Source: Candidatus Endobugula sertula
GTDB taxonomy: Bacteria; Pseudomonadota; Gammaproteobacteria; Pseudomonadales; Cellvibrionaceae
NCBI GenBank assembly: GCA_001723645.1
Contig: MDLC01000019.1
Span: forward strand, 1 to 51,269
Length of the DNA stretch: 51,269 nt
Reading direction: 5' to 3'
The notes under the pieces are model-generated. The model was not told where the DNA came from, made no database searches, and saw only the letters and a program-made list of their open reading frames with translations. The translations under genes and the position numbers were made by a program. Below, piece by piece: positions 27,791 through 35,289 of this stretch; position 1 is the first letter of the stretch, and each line of letters starts with the position of its first letter.

Positions 27791-28402
27791 TTTTTTTTTC
27801 AAAATTTCAGATTTTAGCGCAGCCAATGAAGGGTATTGCTTGCCTTGTAAACGAATAGCTTTGTTAGTATCTATTCCCGCTTTATGTAATGCTATGTGCA
27901 TATTTGAAAAACTAATCTCACATTGATGATAAAAGTCATCCAGTTTTTTGTAAAACACCATTCGAGCATGCTTTATCGCCGCTTCTACTACTTCAGTACC
28001 AGAATTTGCTAAGGTACTTATATAGTGTTTACCCGTTTTCTTGTGAATCTCATCACTGAGTGCAGAAGCTAATAGCCCAGTTTGGGAACGTATGGACATT
28101 TGTGCATGTATTGGGATTTCATCTTGGAGCAAACTTACGGCTTTCTCGACGATTTCTGGATGATTGTGGCCTAGAATCAGAGCGCCAAAACCACAGGCAA
28201 AATCAATCACTTTTACTGGGCCCTCATCCCCTTGATAAAAAAGACAGTTGCCAGATGCTCGTTGATAGACTTTATCCAGCCTCAACATATGCATCAGCTT
28301 AGCAGGTAATGGTTTTGCAAAATCAGCATAATTTGATTTAAGAGACACATCCTCGTGAGTGATGGAGACAGGGAGAGTATTATCTAACAGTTGAGTATTC
28401 AA
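27788..28402 (-). CDS. Class III aminotransferase, N-terminal part (frameshifted from the rest)
   Basis: 204 residues from ATG 28402 with the N-terminal half of a class III PLP aminotransferase: VIDFACGFGALILGHNHPEIV and LANSGTEVVEAAIKHARM, which binds the PLP phosphate. The frame stops at TAA 27790-27788 directly after a run of nine A (27791-27799, T on the + strand). With eight A the frame would run on as KKNKQQLETIQPVFLAAEKSF into the main part of the gene. A 9-A run is a classical slippage site, so transcripts could restore the frame in part. A real mutation or a sequencing error is also possible. It is the first gene of the - strand operon; the promoter should lie in 28403-28600. Confidence 0.75.
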   Translation of the reverse strand: MNTQLLDNTLPVSITHEDVSLKSNYADFAKPLPAKLMHMLRLDKVYQRASGNCLFYQGDEGPVKVIDFACGFGALILGHNHPEIVEKAVSLLQDEIPIHAQMSIRSQTGLLASALSDEIHKKTGKHYISTLANSGTEVVEAAIKHARMVFYKKLDDFYHQCEISFSNMHIALHKAGIDTNKAIRLQGKQYPSLAALKSEILKKK

Positions 28403-28704
28403 AGAGAATGACCTCTATTTTGTCTTCTTACTGATATAGGGCGAGATATATTGTGCGAGCGACGTTACCCACGTCTACTAGGCCCTCGTACGCATTGTTT
28501 TGGCTAAAAATCAAACAGTTCGATCGGGTTGCAAAATGCTATATTTTATTATTTTAAAGTGAAGTTCTTATACCGGAATGTGTTGATCGTTGATACTGTC
28601 ACCCATTGAGTTGCTGTATTTATTTAGTGTTTGGCGTTAAGGGTATCTGTAGCTTCAATATAATTCAATAGTGGATATCAGTTTGTGTGATTATTGTTTG
28701 ATAA

Positions 28705-28866
28705 CTATTCAACAGGCCGCAGACTTAATTTGACCAATAATTCCCAAAGCATTGAGTGATGACGTGCTTTCACTAATGACTTAGATTCTTCTACAACCAC
28801 CTTATCATTGAATGGTTTGGCACACTCCTATTGGTTCCCCTGACAGAAGCAGTCGTAGAGTTTCAT
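28705..28866 (-). pseudogene. Small unrecognised frame with an in-frame TAG
   Basis: From ATG 28866 one frame reads MKLYDCFCQGNQ, then TAG at 28830-28828, then about 40 more residues ending LLVKLSLRPVE and TAG. The residues after the stop have a protein-like composition and the frame is unbroken apart from that codon. I do not recognise the family. It may be a decayed small gene or the end of a larger one. Confidence 0.3.
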
Positions 28867-28957
28867 AGCGGCTATTTAACTATTTGATTTTATGGGATTT
28901 GTACCTGGGTTTTGGAAGTCTTTGCTGAGTAGATAAGTGAAACCTCACCAGCAACCC

Positions 28958-28998
28958 CTCTCGTATCATAGCTGCCATTGCTTGGTATGATACGAGAG
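28958..28998. repeat. Perfect 13-bp inverted repeat
   Basis: CTCTCGTATCATA at 28958-28970 and TATGATACGAGAG at 28986-28998 are exact inverse complements separated by 15 bases. No T-run follows on either strand, so it is not a standard intrinsic terminator. It lies just beyond the end of the aminomutase remnant. Confidence 0.7.
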
Positions 28999-29032
28999 AA
29001 TAAATCGATCACGATAACCAAATAGCTAACCC

Positions 29033-29675
29033 CTAGTTGGAGCTTGCCTCTTTTACTTCCTCAAAGAAAAAGTGTTCCTCTTCCAAAGGTTGCAGATGAT
29101 TTAGCCATGTTGCTGTTTCAGGATATTTTGCGAAGAAGGGGCGGTAGGTCCAGTCAGGATTGCTGGCTTGAATAACGCATAAAATAAATACCTTTTCGCC
29201 ATTGATCTGGTTTGTGCCAAGTACTTCAACTTTTCCAGGGTTGGCACTCATGGATGGCCCTCTAACCGTTCGACCGAGGCCGCCCACCTTTTGTAACGCT
29301 TGTTGATAAATACTCCACGCTTTGTAGAGTGGTACTTCAAAGTACTTCTTTGCTCCGGTATCTCGCTCGACAAACATGTAGTAAGGCACAATACCCAAAG
29401 CGATTTGTTTCTGCCAGAGCTTTGCCCAGATTTTGGCTTTGTCGTTAATGTGCTTGAGCAATGACCCCTAGGAGAGGGTTGAATGTTTTTCGAATGCGGT
29501 TAACAATGCTATCAAGCTCTCGCTTGGGGCTTTTTTGCCGAATAGCACAAGCAATTTCCTCATAGTGCTCAGGGCTTAACATATCTTTATTGGGAAACGT
29601 TAGCTGAAACATAGGATCATTGGGCACTTTTTGCCAATCGATCAGATCATTTTTGACCCGAAAAGGTAAGACCAA
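29033..29675 (-). pseudogene. KamA-family lysine 2,3-aminomutase remnant lacking the radical SAM core
   Basis: The upstream fragment (29675-29445) begins VLPFRVKNDLIDWQKVPNDP, matching the N-terminal region of KamA-family aminomutases; homology can be read a little further upstream (EQILFDIKVVSLVLPFRV). The downstream fragment (29461-29033), in another frame, has GIVPYYMFVERDTGAKKYFEVP and GLGRTVRGPSMSANPGKVEVLG, matching the C-terminal region. The whole central domain with the CxxxCxxC cluster motif is missing, so a large internal deletion joined the two ends and the protein cannot be an active radical SAM enzyme. The intact enzyme would isomerise lysine or a related amino acid to its beta form. 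It is part of a stretch of decayed genes. Confidence 0.75.
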
Positions 29676-29723
29676 GCTAACGACTTTAATATCGAAAAGA
29701 ATTTGCTCGGGGATATGGTGAAT

Positions 29724-30032
29724 TTATGGTATTTTCTCGAAGTTTTTATTGGTGTAAATTTTAATCGTTATAATATCGTTGTTGAATGTATCGATATGAC
29801 TATCATCATTTACATATTCAATCAATTGAATCGACCTTTTATGGCTTCCTAGGGTTGATAATTCTTGTGAAATATATTTGGTAACAAGCTTCGAAAACTC
29901 AAACGCGCTCGAAAGCGCAGGTGAGATGGCGTTTAAAATGTGCGTGGATGTACTGTTGCTTAATTTCCCCGCAATAGTAAGACCAATAATACTAGCCCCA
30001 ATAATAATAAAATCAAAACGATCGTTGTTCAT
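29724..30032 (-). pseudogene. FAD-dependent oxidoreductase N-terminal fragment
   Basis: 102 residues beginning with a flavin-binding Rossmann motif, FDFIIIGASIIGLTIAGKL, at the very N-terminus. After about residue 30 the sequence no longer resembles a flavoenzyme I can name, and the frame ends far short of the 350-400 residues expected. The likely explanation is a deletion that joined the first strand-helix unit to a later part of the same or another gene. It sits between the aminomutase remnant and the membrane transporter, all on the - strand. Confidence 0.4.
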
Positions 30033-30047
30033 TTTAGCCGTTAATGA

Positions 30048-30968
30048 TCAGGTTTTTTTTAAAAAAAGTGAAATAATGAAGAGAATGGAAAATGAGAAAA
30101 CCAGTCTTGCCCATAGCACGCCACTTAAGTCTGCGCCCATCAGTAATACCAATAAAGTATCCTCGATTAAGCTATGGCAAAGTGATAGTAAGGTCAGGGC
30201 AAGTATAATCTCTCTTTTTTCTATTTTTCCTGTTTTGGATTCCTGAATGAGCAACCCTCCTCCAAAACTAATGCCTAATGTCATACCAATAATTGTAAAG
30301 TTGATCACATTTTTGCTCATACCAAATACTCTAAGAATAGGGTCGAGTATCAGGTGTAATATGTATTCGACCTTAATCCACCTAAGAAACCTCAAAAAAG
30401 TAATTAAAGCGAAGATAATAATAAAAATAAGCGCAATAGATTTGAGCTGGGAAATTGACCAAGCATACAAGTCGGTAGAGTGGGTATAACCAATAGAAAG
30501 AACCGTTAGGGGTTTTTGGAGAAAGTCTATGGAACTATAGAATGTGTTTAATAGCGCTCCAAAAGCAAAGGCGCCGAGTACACGCAATAAGAAGGTAGCC
30601 CGCCACGAAAGCCCCGCGGACTTAACAATTGCCCCTTCCGTTGGGATCCCATGCACGATTAACATAATTCCAGATAATACGGTTACTTGGGCTACTGTCA
30701 GTTCAACATCGCCGATAACGGCAAAGAACATCAGCATACCGCCATACATATTGGTCAGTGCTGTTACTGTAACGACGGTAGCCAGTTCAGTAGGAAGACC
30801 CACCAAATGCATGATGGGTGAGACAAACTGGCTTAAAAACTCATTGAGCCCTAAGATCATTAGCAATTTAACTGCGATGAGTATGGGCACCATAATTTTA
30901 AGTAGTGACCAATACACGCTAACAGTTTGCTGCAAAATCTGCTTAAATGTTAAGTAAGTGGATTGCAT
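30048..30968 (-). CDS. Nucleoside-recognition (Gate) domain membrane protein
   Basis: About 306 residues with eight or more hydrophobic segments. The motif GISFGGGLLIQES and the later LSLCHSLIEDTLLVLLMGADL are typical of nucleoside-recognition (Gate) domain transporters, whose substrates are mostly unknown. The frame is open to a TTG at 31037, but ATG 30968 starts just before the family's usual first helix and is preferred. The gene looks intact although all its neighbours are broken, so it may still be used or may be the youngest loss. It could have been the exporter or uptake system of the surrounding decayed pathway. Confidence 0.65.
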   Translation of the reverse strand: MQSTYLTFKQILQQTVSVYWSLLKIMVPILIAVKLLMILGLNEFLSQFVSPIMHLVGLPTELATVVTVTALTNMYGGMLMFFAVIGDVELTVAQVTVLSGIMLIVHGIPTEGAIVKSAGLSWRATFLLRVLGAFAFGALLNTFYSSIDFLQKPLTVLSIGYTHSTDLYAWSISQLKSIALIFIIIFALITFLRFLRWIKVEYILHLILDPILRVFGMSKNVINFTIIGMTLGISFGGGLLIQESKTGKIEKREIILALTLLSLCHSLIEDTLLVLLMGADLSGVLWARLVFSFSILFIISLFLKKT

Positions 30969-31234
30969 AATACTACATTTGAAATCGCTAAACGATACAG
31001 CTTTCGATGGAGTTTGTAAAAGAGAGTGTTTTTTCAATATCCAAACAGTCGCGGTATTCTAAGTCACCGAATGGACTGAACTCTTCTCTCTTTTTGCAAA
31101 ATGCAGCTTCCTTCTTTCGCTGGTTGCACGCAATAAAGCGCTAAGTACCTTGGTGGATTTTTTTTAGCAACACCTTCAGTATGAGGTCCTATGGCTCCAG
31201 TTGCCGATGAAAGTGGCCGTTTCCCGAACTCTGG

Positions 31235-31417
31235 TCAAAATTTTACATCGTTAACTAATTCGCCGTCGTACTGCGGTAAAAGAGTCCAATATTTTTTTGA
31301 AAATTCCACAGTGTGTTCAGGTGACTCCAATTGATCGACAATGGCAAAACCTGCAACATTCAGTGCGCAGTTGACGTCGCCGTAGTCAGCTGAGGTATAA
31401 ACAATTTCGCTATTCAC
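31235..31417 (-). pseudogene. TauD/TfdA-like 2-oxoglutarate dioxygenase, N-terminal fragment
   Basis: A 60-residue fragment starting at GTG 31417, overlapping the end of the aminotransferase remnant. The segment GFAIVDQLESPEHTVEFSKK followed by LLPQYDGELVNDVKF resembles the N-terminal part of a TauD/TfdA-like Fe(II)/2-oxoglutarate dioxygenase group as I recall it. The metal-binding HxD...H motif would lie further on and is absent, as the frame stops. The call is tentative. Confidence 0.35.
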
Positions 31418-31728
31418 TTTTCCCTACCGTTTGATTAAATTCGTTCATAATAAGTTTGATTATTTTCCTTTCTGGATATTGCGTTTCTTCAGTGGAAGCA
31501 ACAGGTTGAACCTCACAGGCCGTTCCTGTTAAAAATGCTTTGTCGTATTGTTCCAGTTCGTCGACTGAGATGCGTTTCTCGGTGACCTTGAGGTTTAGTC
31601 GCGGATTTTTATGACTCCTTGTCGAGTGATTGCAGGCAGAGATGATTTTTTCTGGGCCGAAAGGTATTTCCATTAATAAAATTTCTATCCAGCCAAACGG
31701 TACCTGTTGAATCTAAAAAAGTTGACAT
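31410..31728 (-). pseudogene. Branched-chain aminotransferase (IlvE-type) remnant
   Basis: ATG 31728 begins MSTFLDSTGTVWLDRNFING, the typical N-terminus of a class IV branched-chain aminotransferase. The sequence then jumps, in a different frame, to the C-terminal region (NLKVTEKRISVDELEQYDKA and FLTGTACEVQPV) ending at 31410. The central PLP-lysine region is gone, so an internal deletion of more than half the gene has occurred, with at least one further frameshift near 31610. This is not the cell's working IlvE. Confidence 0.7.
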
Positions 31729-32104
31729 ATGTCTAACACCTTAGATTTTTCCTGATTTGAACGGCGCACAATAGTACACAACGTTTAACAATCATGTAAC
31801 CCTCTCTAATGTCATTTGAGGCGTTGGTCGTATAATTTAGCGGCTCAATGACTTAATACTTTAACTCAATGACAAGTAAACCACTAGTTTGATTCGTGAG
31901 GCTCTTAAGGCTTGGCCTATAGATTTAGTTCTGATGATTTATGCGGCATGTGAAATGCTTACTCGTGGATTGGCGGCCCACATAAAGAGGAAGCATACAC
32001 ATGTCATATTAGAGCTTAAGTCATTCAAAATGGGACTGCAAATATTAGCATGTATCCTTTGGGATGACTTATAATGGCTTTGGGGTTATCACTATAGGAA
32101 TGTT
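31729..32104. other. Gap upstream of nadK
   Basis: No gene supported. The sequence TATAAT at about 31837-31842 is a possible -10 element on the + strand without a good -35. A 61-residue frame (31889-32074) shows no recognisable homology and no ribosome site. AGGA at about 32095-32098 is a plausible ribosome binding site for nadK. Confidence 0.4.
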
Positions 32105-33007
32105 ATGCAAAGCTTTAATCATATTGGCCTGTTAGGTCGTTTAAGTTCAGCAAAGGCACAAGAAACCACGCATAGGTTGATTGATTTTTTACAGAAACAA
32201 TCAGTAGACGTTGTTATTTCTGATGAAATTGCTGCCATGTTACAACGTCATGATGTTCCTTATGGTGATGACGACTTTATTGGGACTCACAGTGATTTAG
32301 TGATTGTTGTGGGAGGAGATGGCAGTATGCTGGGGGCTGCCCGCAGCATGGTAGATTATCAAGTCCCTCTATTGGGAGTTAATCGTGGTAGATTAGGTTT
32401 TTTGACCGATATTATGCCTAGCGAAATTGAAAGCAAGGTGATGGGTGTTCTTGAAGGGGACTATATCTCTGAAACACGCTTTATGTTAGAAATGTCAGTA
32501 TGGCGTGATGGTGAATTGATGAGCAGTGGATATGCATTGAATGATATCGTTTTGCATCCTGGGCGCCACTTACGCATGATTGAATTCGAATTGTATGTGG
32601 ATGAAGAATTTGTTTATTGTCAGGCATCAGATGGTTTAATTGTGACGACACCCACAGGTTCCACAGCTTATGCGCTAAGTGGTGGTGGACCGCTGATGCA
32701 CCCGAGCCTTGATGCCATTGGTATTGTCCCCCTTAATGCTCATTCCTTGACCAGTCGCCCTATTGTGGTTTCTGGTGGGAGTGAAATTTACCTGCTTTTG
32801 AGTGATGCACTGGTCACTATTATGCAAGTGGCTTGTGATGGCCAAATTTATCAACGTGTTCGTCCTAATGATGGGGTGCGGATTAAAAAGAAAGCGACTC
32901 ACCTAACACTTATTCATCCTAGCGACCATAATTACTATGAGACTTGTCGGCGTAAGCTGGATTGGAGTAAGCATATTTCTCATAAAAGACATAAGGGTAA
33001 AAAATAG
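32105..33007 (+). CDS. nadK: NAD kinase
   Basis: 300 residues of ATP-NAD kinase: VVVGGDGSMLGAAR near residue 68 contains the GGDG phosphate-binding motif, followed by GVNRGRLGFLTD, and later VTTPTGSTAYALSGGGP. It phosphorylates NAD to NADP in the cytoplasm and is normally essential. The ATG at 32105 has an AGGA element just upstream and matches the family's usual start (IGLLGR after a short lead). The metallophosphatase gene starts 9 bp downstream, so the two are likely co-transcribed. The C-terminus carries a basic extension (HKRHKGKK), slightly longer than in E. coli. No oddity otherwise. Confidence 0.97.
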   Translation: MQSFNHIGLLGRLSSAKAQETTHRLIDFLQKQSVDVVISDEIAAMLQRHDVPYGDDDFIGTHSDLVIVVGGDGSMLGAARSMVDYQVPLLGVNRGRLGFLTDIMPSEIESKVMGVLEGDYISETRFMLEMSVWRDGELMSSGYALNDIVLHPGRHLRMIEFELYVDEEFVYCQASDGLIVTTPTGSTAYALSGGGPLMHPSLDAIGIVPLNAHSLTSRPIVVSGGSEIYLLLSDALVTIMQVACDGQIYQRVRPNDGVRIKKKATHLTLIHPSDHNYYETCRRKLDWSKHISHKRHKGKK

Positions 33008-33015
33008 TACTTACC

Positions 33016-33966
33016 ATGAGAGAAGCAAGTGTATCTACTGGTTACGATATTATCGGTGACGTACATGGTTGTGCCTGTTCCCTGAAGAGTCTTTTAACGA
33101 ATATGGGCTATAACAAGCAGAAGGGAGTCTATCAACATCCAACACGAAAGGCAGTTTTTGTAGGGGATATAGTGGATCGAGGTCCACATATTCGCGAGGC
33201 GCTGTCCATTGTGTACGATATGGTGATGGCAGGTCATGCACAAATGGTGATGGGAAATCATGAATATAATGTTTATTGTCACGCCACGATTCACCCGACT
33301 CGCGATGCCTATTTACGTAAACATACCCCACATAATGATCGTTTGGTAGCAGAAACCTTTGAGCAATTTGCCAATTACCCGAATGACCTAAAAAAGTATC
33401 TTGATTGGTTTAGTCGCTTGCCGCTTTTTTTAGACATGGGGTCTTTCAAGGTGGTCCATGCCTGTTGGGATCATTTTTATATCCGTGAGTATAAAAAGCG
33501 TTATGGTAACCATTATGTTTCTCCAAAAATTCTGGTGGAGTCCTCGGATAGTGATAGCTTTGTGGCAAAAATACTGGATCGATTGCTCAGAGGAACCGAT
33601 ATACGTTTACCAAATGATCAGGTTATTCGTAGTAGTGATGGTTTTGAACGTCGTTTTTTTCGGACCAAATTTTGGGCGGATAACCCGGAAACCTACAGCG
33701 ATGTGGTATTTCAGCCAGATCCTTTGCCCGATAACCTACTGGATCAGCCGCTCAGCGAAGAAGAAAAATTACGACTTACCCTATACCCTGACAATGAGGT
33801 GCCTGTATTTTTTGGGCATTATTGGTTGCAGGGGCGTCCGGTGCCGATTAGACACAATATCTGTTGTCTTGATTACAGTGCGGTTAAATATGGGCGTTTA
33901 GTAGCCTACCGGTTGGGTAACGAGAAAATATTGAGAGAAGACCGTTTTAATTGGGTCTTATGTTGA
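33016..33966 (+). CDS. Metallophosphatase (calcineurin-like phosphoesterase)
   Basis: 316 residues with the dinuclear-metal motifs of the PPP-like calcineurin family: DIIGDVHGC at residue 10, VGDIVDRGP near 50, and VMGNHEYN near 80, with a later FFGHYWL. Such proteins hydrolyse phosphoesters or dinucleoside polyphosphates. The exact substrate is not known for this group. In Pseudomonas-like genomes a homologue is also found next to nadK, so the linkage is probably conserved. It begins 9 bp after nadK, and the next gene follows after about 70 bp. Confidence 0.85.
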   Translation: MREASVSTGYDIIGDVHGCACSLKSLLTNMGYNKQKGVYQHPTRKAVFVGDIVDRGPHIREALSIVYDMVMAGHAQMVMGNHEYNVYCHATIHPTRDAYLRKHTPHNDRLVAETFEQFANYPNDLKKYLDWFSRLPLFLDMGSFKVVHACWDHFYIREYKKRYGNHYVSPKILVESSDSDSFVAKILDRLLRGTDIRLPNDQVIRSSDGFERRFFRTKFWADNPETYSDVVFQPDPLPDNLLDQPLSEEEKLRLTLYPDNEVPVFFGHYWLQGRPVPIRHNICCLDYSAVKYGRLVAYRLGNEKILREDRFNWVLC

Positions 33967-34036
33967 TCCTCCTGTCGGCAACAAAGCAAGATGATGATGC
34001 AGTTAGGTATCATATACTGTGCAACAGGGTATTGTG

Positions 34037-34954
34037 ATGGGTATGAGAGTTCAGTCCATGTCTCAAAATATAGAATGGTATGTTGTTGCAGATTTACCTA
34101 TTAAGCAGGACATGACACCTTTATTGGCTTTTATTCAGCGGCAGGGGATTATTCCTTATGTAACAGAAGAGAGGAGATGTCAACGCCTATGGATTAACCA
34201 GGCTGATCAGTGTGTCATTGTTTCTCAATGGGTAGAGCAGTGGACACAGGGGAGACTGATGATTGATGACTCTCAAAAGGTTCAGAAAATATCTTCCAGT
34301 GATTGTGCCAAACAATTATTCGGTAAAGCTATCGGTGCTTTAACGCAATTTCCTGTAACCGCTCTAACGTTGATATTGAGTGTAATTGGTGCATCACTGA
34401 TTGAAATGAGTGATAATGTTAGTTTGGCTTACTGGTTATTATTTCAGGCAGGCAGTGTTCAGCGAAGTTTTTTATCGCTGGAGGAAACGTTGGCCCTTCA
34501 CCAGTATTGGCGCTTGGTAACCCCTATATTTTTACATTTTGGATGGGCCCATATTCTTTTTAATGGTTTGATCTTATGGGAACTCGGCCGACGTATTGAA
34601 TACGCTAAAGGACATAAGCATCTGTTATTGATCTTATTAGTCTCATCAATTCTATCTAACTTTATTCAATATATGGTCACTCCAAATACTTATTTTGGGG
34701 GGTTGTCGGGGGTAAATTATGCTTTACTAGGTTATATTGCAGTGTATCAGACTTTTATTCAGCATCCGGTATTACAATTTAATAAAGCCGCTGTTGCTTT
34801 TTTGATTGCTTGGTTGGTGTTAGGTATGTTAGGTGTGATTAACTTTTTTATGGTAGGTAGTGTGGCTAATGGAGCACATATTGGTGGTTTGATGGTAGGA
34901 GTGATGTGGGGTGCCATTATAGTTCTGATGGATAAAAAGCAAGAGAACCCATAG
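34037..34954 (+). CDS. Rhomboid-family intramembrane serine protease, GlpG-like
   Basis: About 305 residues. A soluble N-terminal part of about 100 residues (WYVVADLPIKQDMTPLLAFI) resembles the cytoplasmic domain of GlpG-like rhomboids. Six or so membrane helices follow. The catalytic serine is in FGGLSGVNYA (Ser224) and the catalytic histidine in GAHIGG (His281); the family's HFGWAHILFNG is also present. It cleaves membrane proteins within the bilayer. The frame is open to a GTG at 34019, but ATG 34037 or 34043 is the likelier start. It is followed 22 bp later by the YeaC-like gene. Confidence 0.9.
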   Translation: MGMRVQSMSQNIEWYVVADLPIKQDMTPLLAFIQRQGIIPYVTEERRCQRLWINQADQCVIVSQWVEQWTQGRLMIDDSQKVQKISSSDCAKQLFGKAIGALTQFPVTALTLILSVIGASLIEMSDNVSLAYWLLFQAGSVQRSFLSLEETLALHQYWRLVTPIFLHFGWAHILFNGLILWELGRRIEYAKGHKHLLLILLVSSILSNFIQYMVTPNTYFGGLSGVNYALLGYIAVYQTFIQHPVLQFNKAAVAFLIAWLVLGMLGVINFFMVGSVANGAHIGGLMVGVMWGAIIVLMDKKQENP

Positions 34955-34976
34955 CGTAAAGGTTTAGTCGATAATT

Positions 34977-35249
34977 ATGGTCAATAGCATTGAAGAATTA
35001 CTGAATCATATTACCCCAGAAATATATCAGCAACTTAAACAGTCTGTGGAATTGGGGAAGTGGCCAACAGGGCAGCTTCTCTCTAAAGAGCAACGCCAGT
35101 TATGTTTACAGGCAGTGATTGTTTATGAACAGAAAAATATTAACCCCGAAGAGCGCACAGGCTATATACCACCCAAAGAAAATATACACTGCGGTAGTGC
35201 GGGTGTTATTGTGGATGACCAGGAACAACCATTACACTTTAAACGTTAG
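34977..35249 (+). CDS. YeaC-like small protein (DUF1315)
   Basis: 90 residues, hydrophilic and helical at the start, with the family's conserved centre ELGKWPTGQLLSKEQRQLC and the later ERTGYIPPK. The function of YeaC proteins is unknown. The gene lies between the rhomboid protease and pepN, 40 bp before the preferred pepN start, as in related gammaproteobacteria, and is likely part of the same transcript. Confidence 0.85.
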   Translation: MVNSIEELLNHITPEIYQQLKQSVELGKWPTGQLLSKEQRQLCLQAVIVYEQKNINPEERTGYIPPKENIHCGSAGVIVDDQEQPLHFKR

Positions 35250-35289
35250 GGCATGCTAATTGATTGAATGTAAAGAGACCATTTATCCT

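Larger units (their letters stand above)
28403..29032. other. 630-bp gap: operon promoter region and gene remnant
   Basis: No intact gene is seen. The part next to 28402 must hold the promoter of the - strand lipid operon, though no convincing -35/-10 pair stands out. The middle contains a small broken reading frame (28705-28866), and the far end a perfect 13-bp inverted repeat (28958-28998). The rest shows nothing recognisable. Confidence 0.5.

Noticed and set aside
30544-30957. 137-residue frame on the + strand
   Set aside because: It is the opposite-strand shadow of the membrane transporter gene.
31889-32074. 61-residue frame upstream of nadK
   Set aside because: No ribosome site, no recognised homology, and composition fits chance in a gap.
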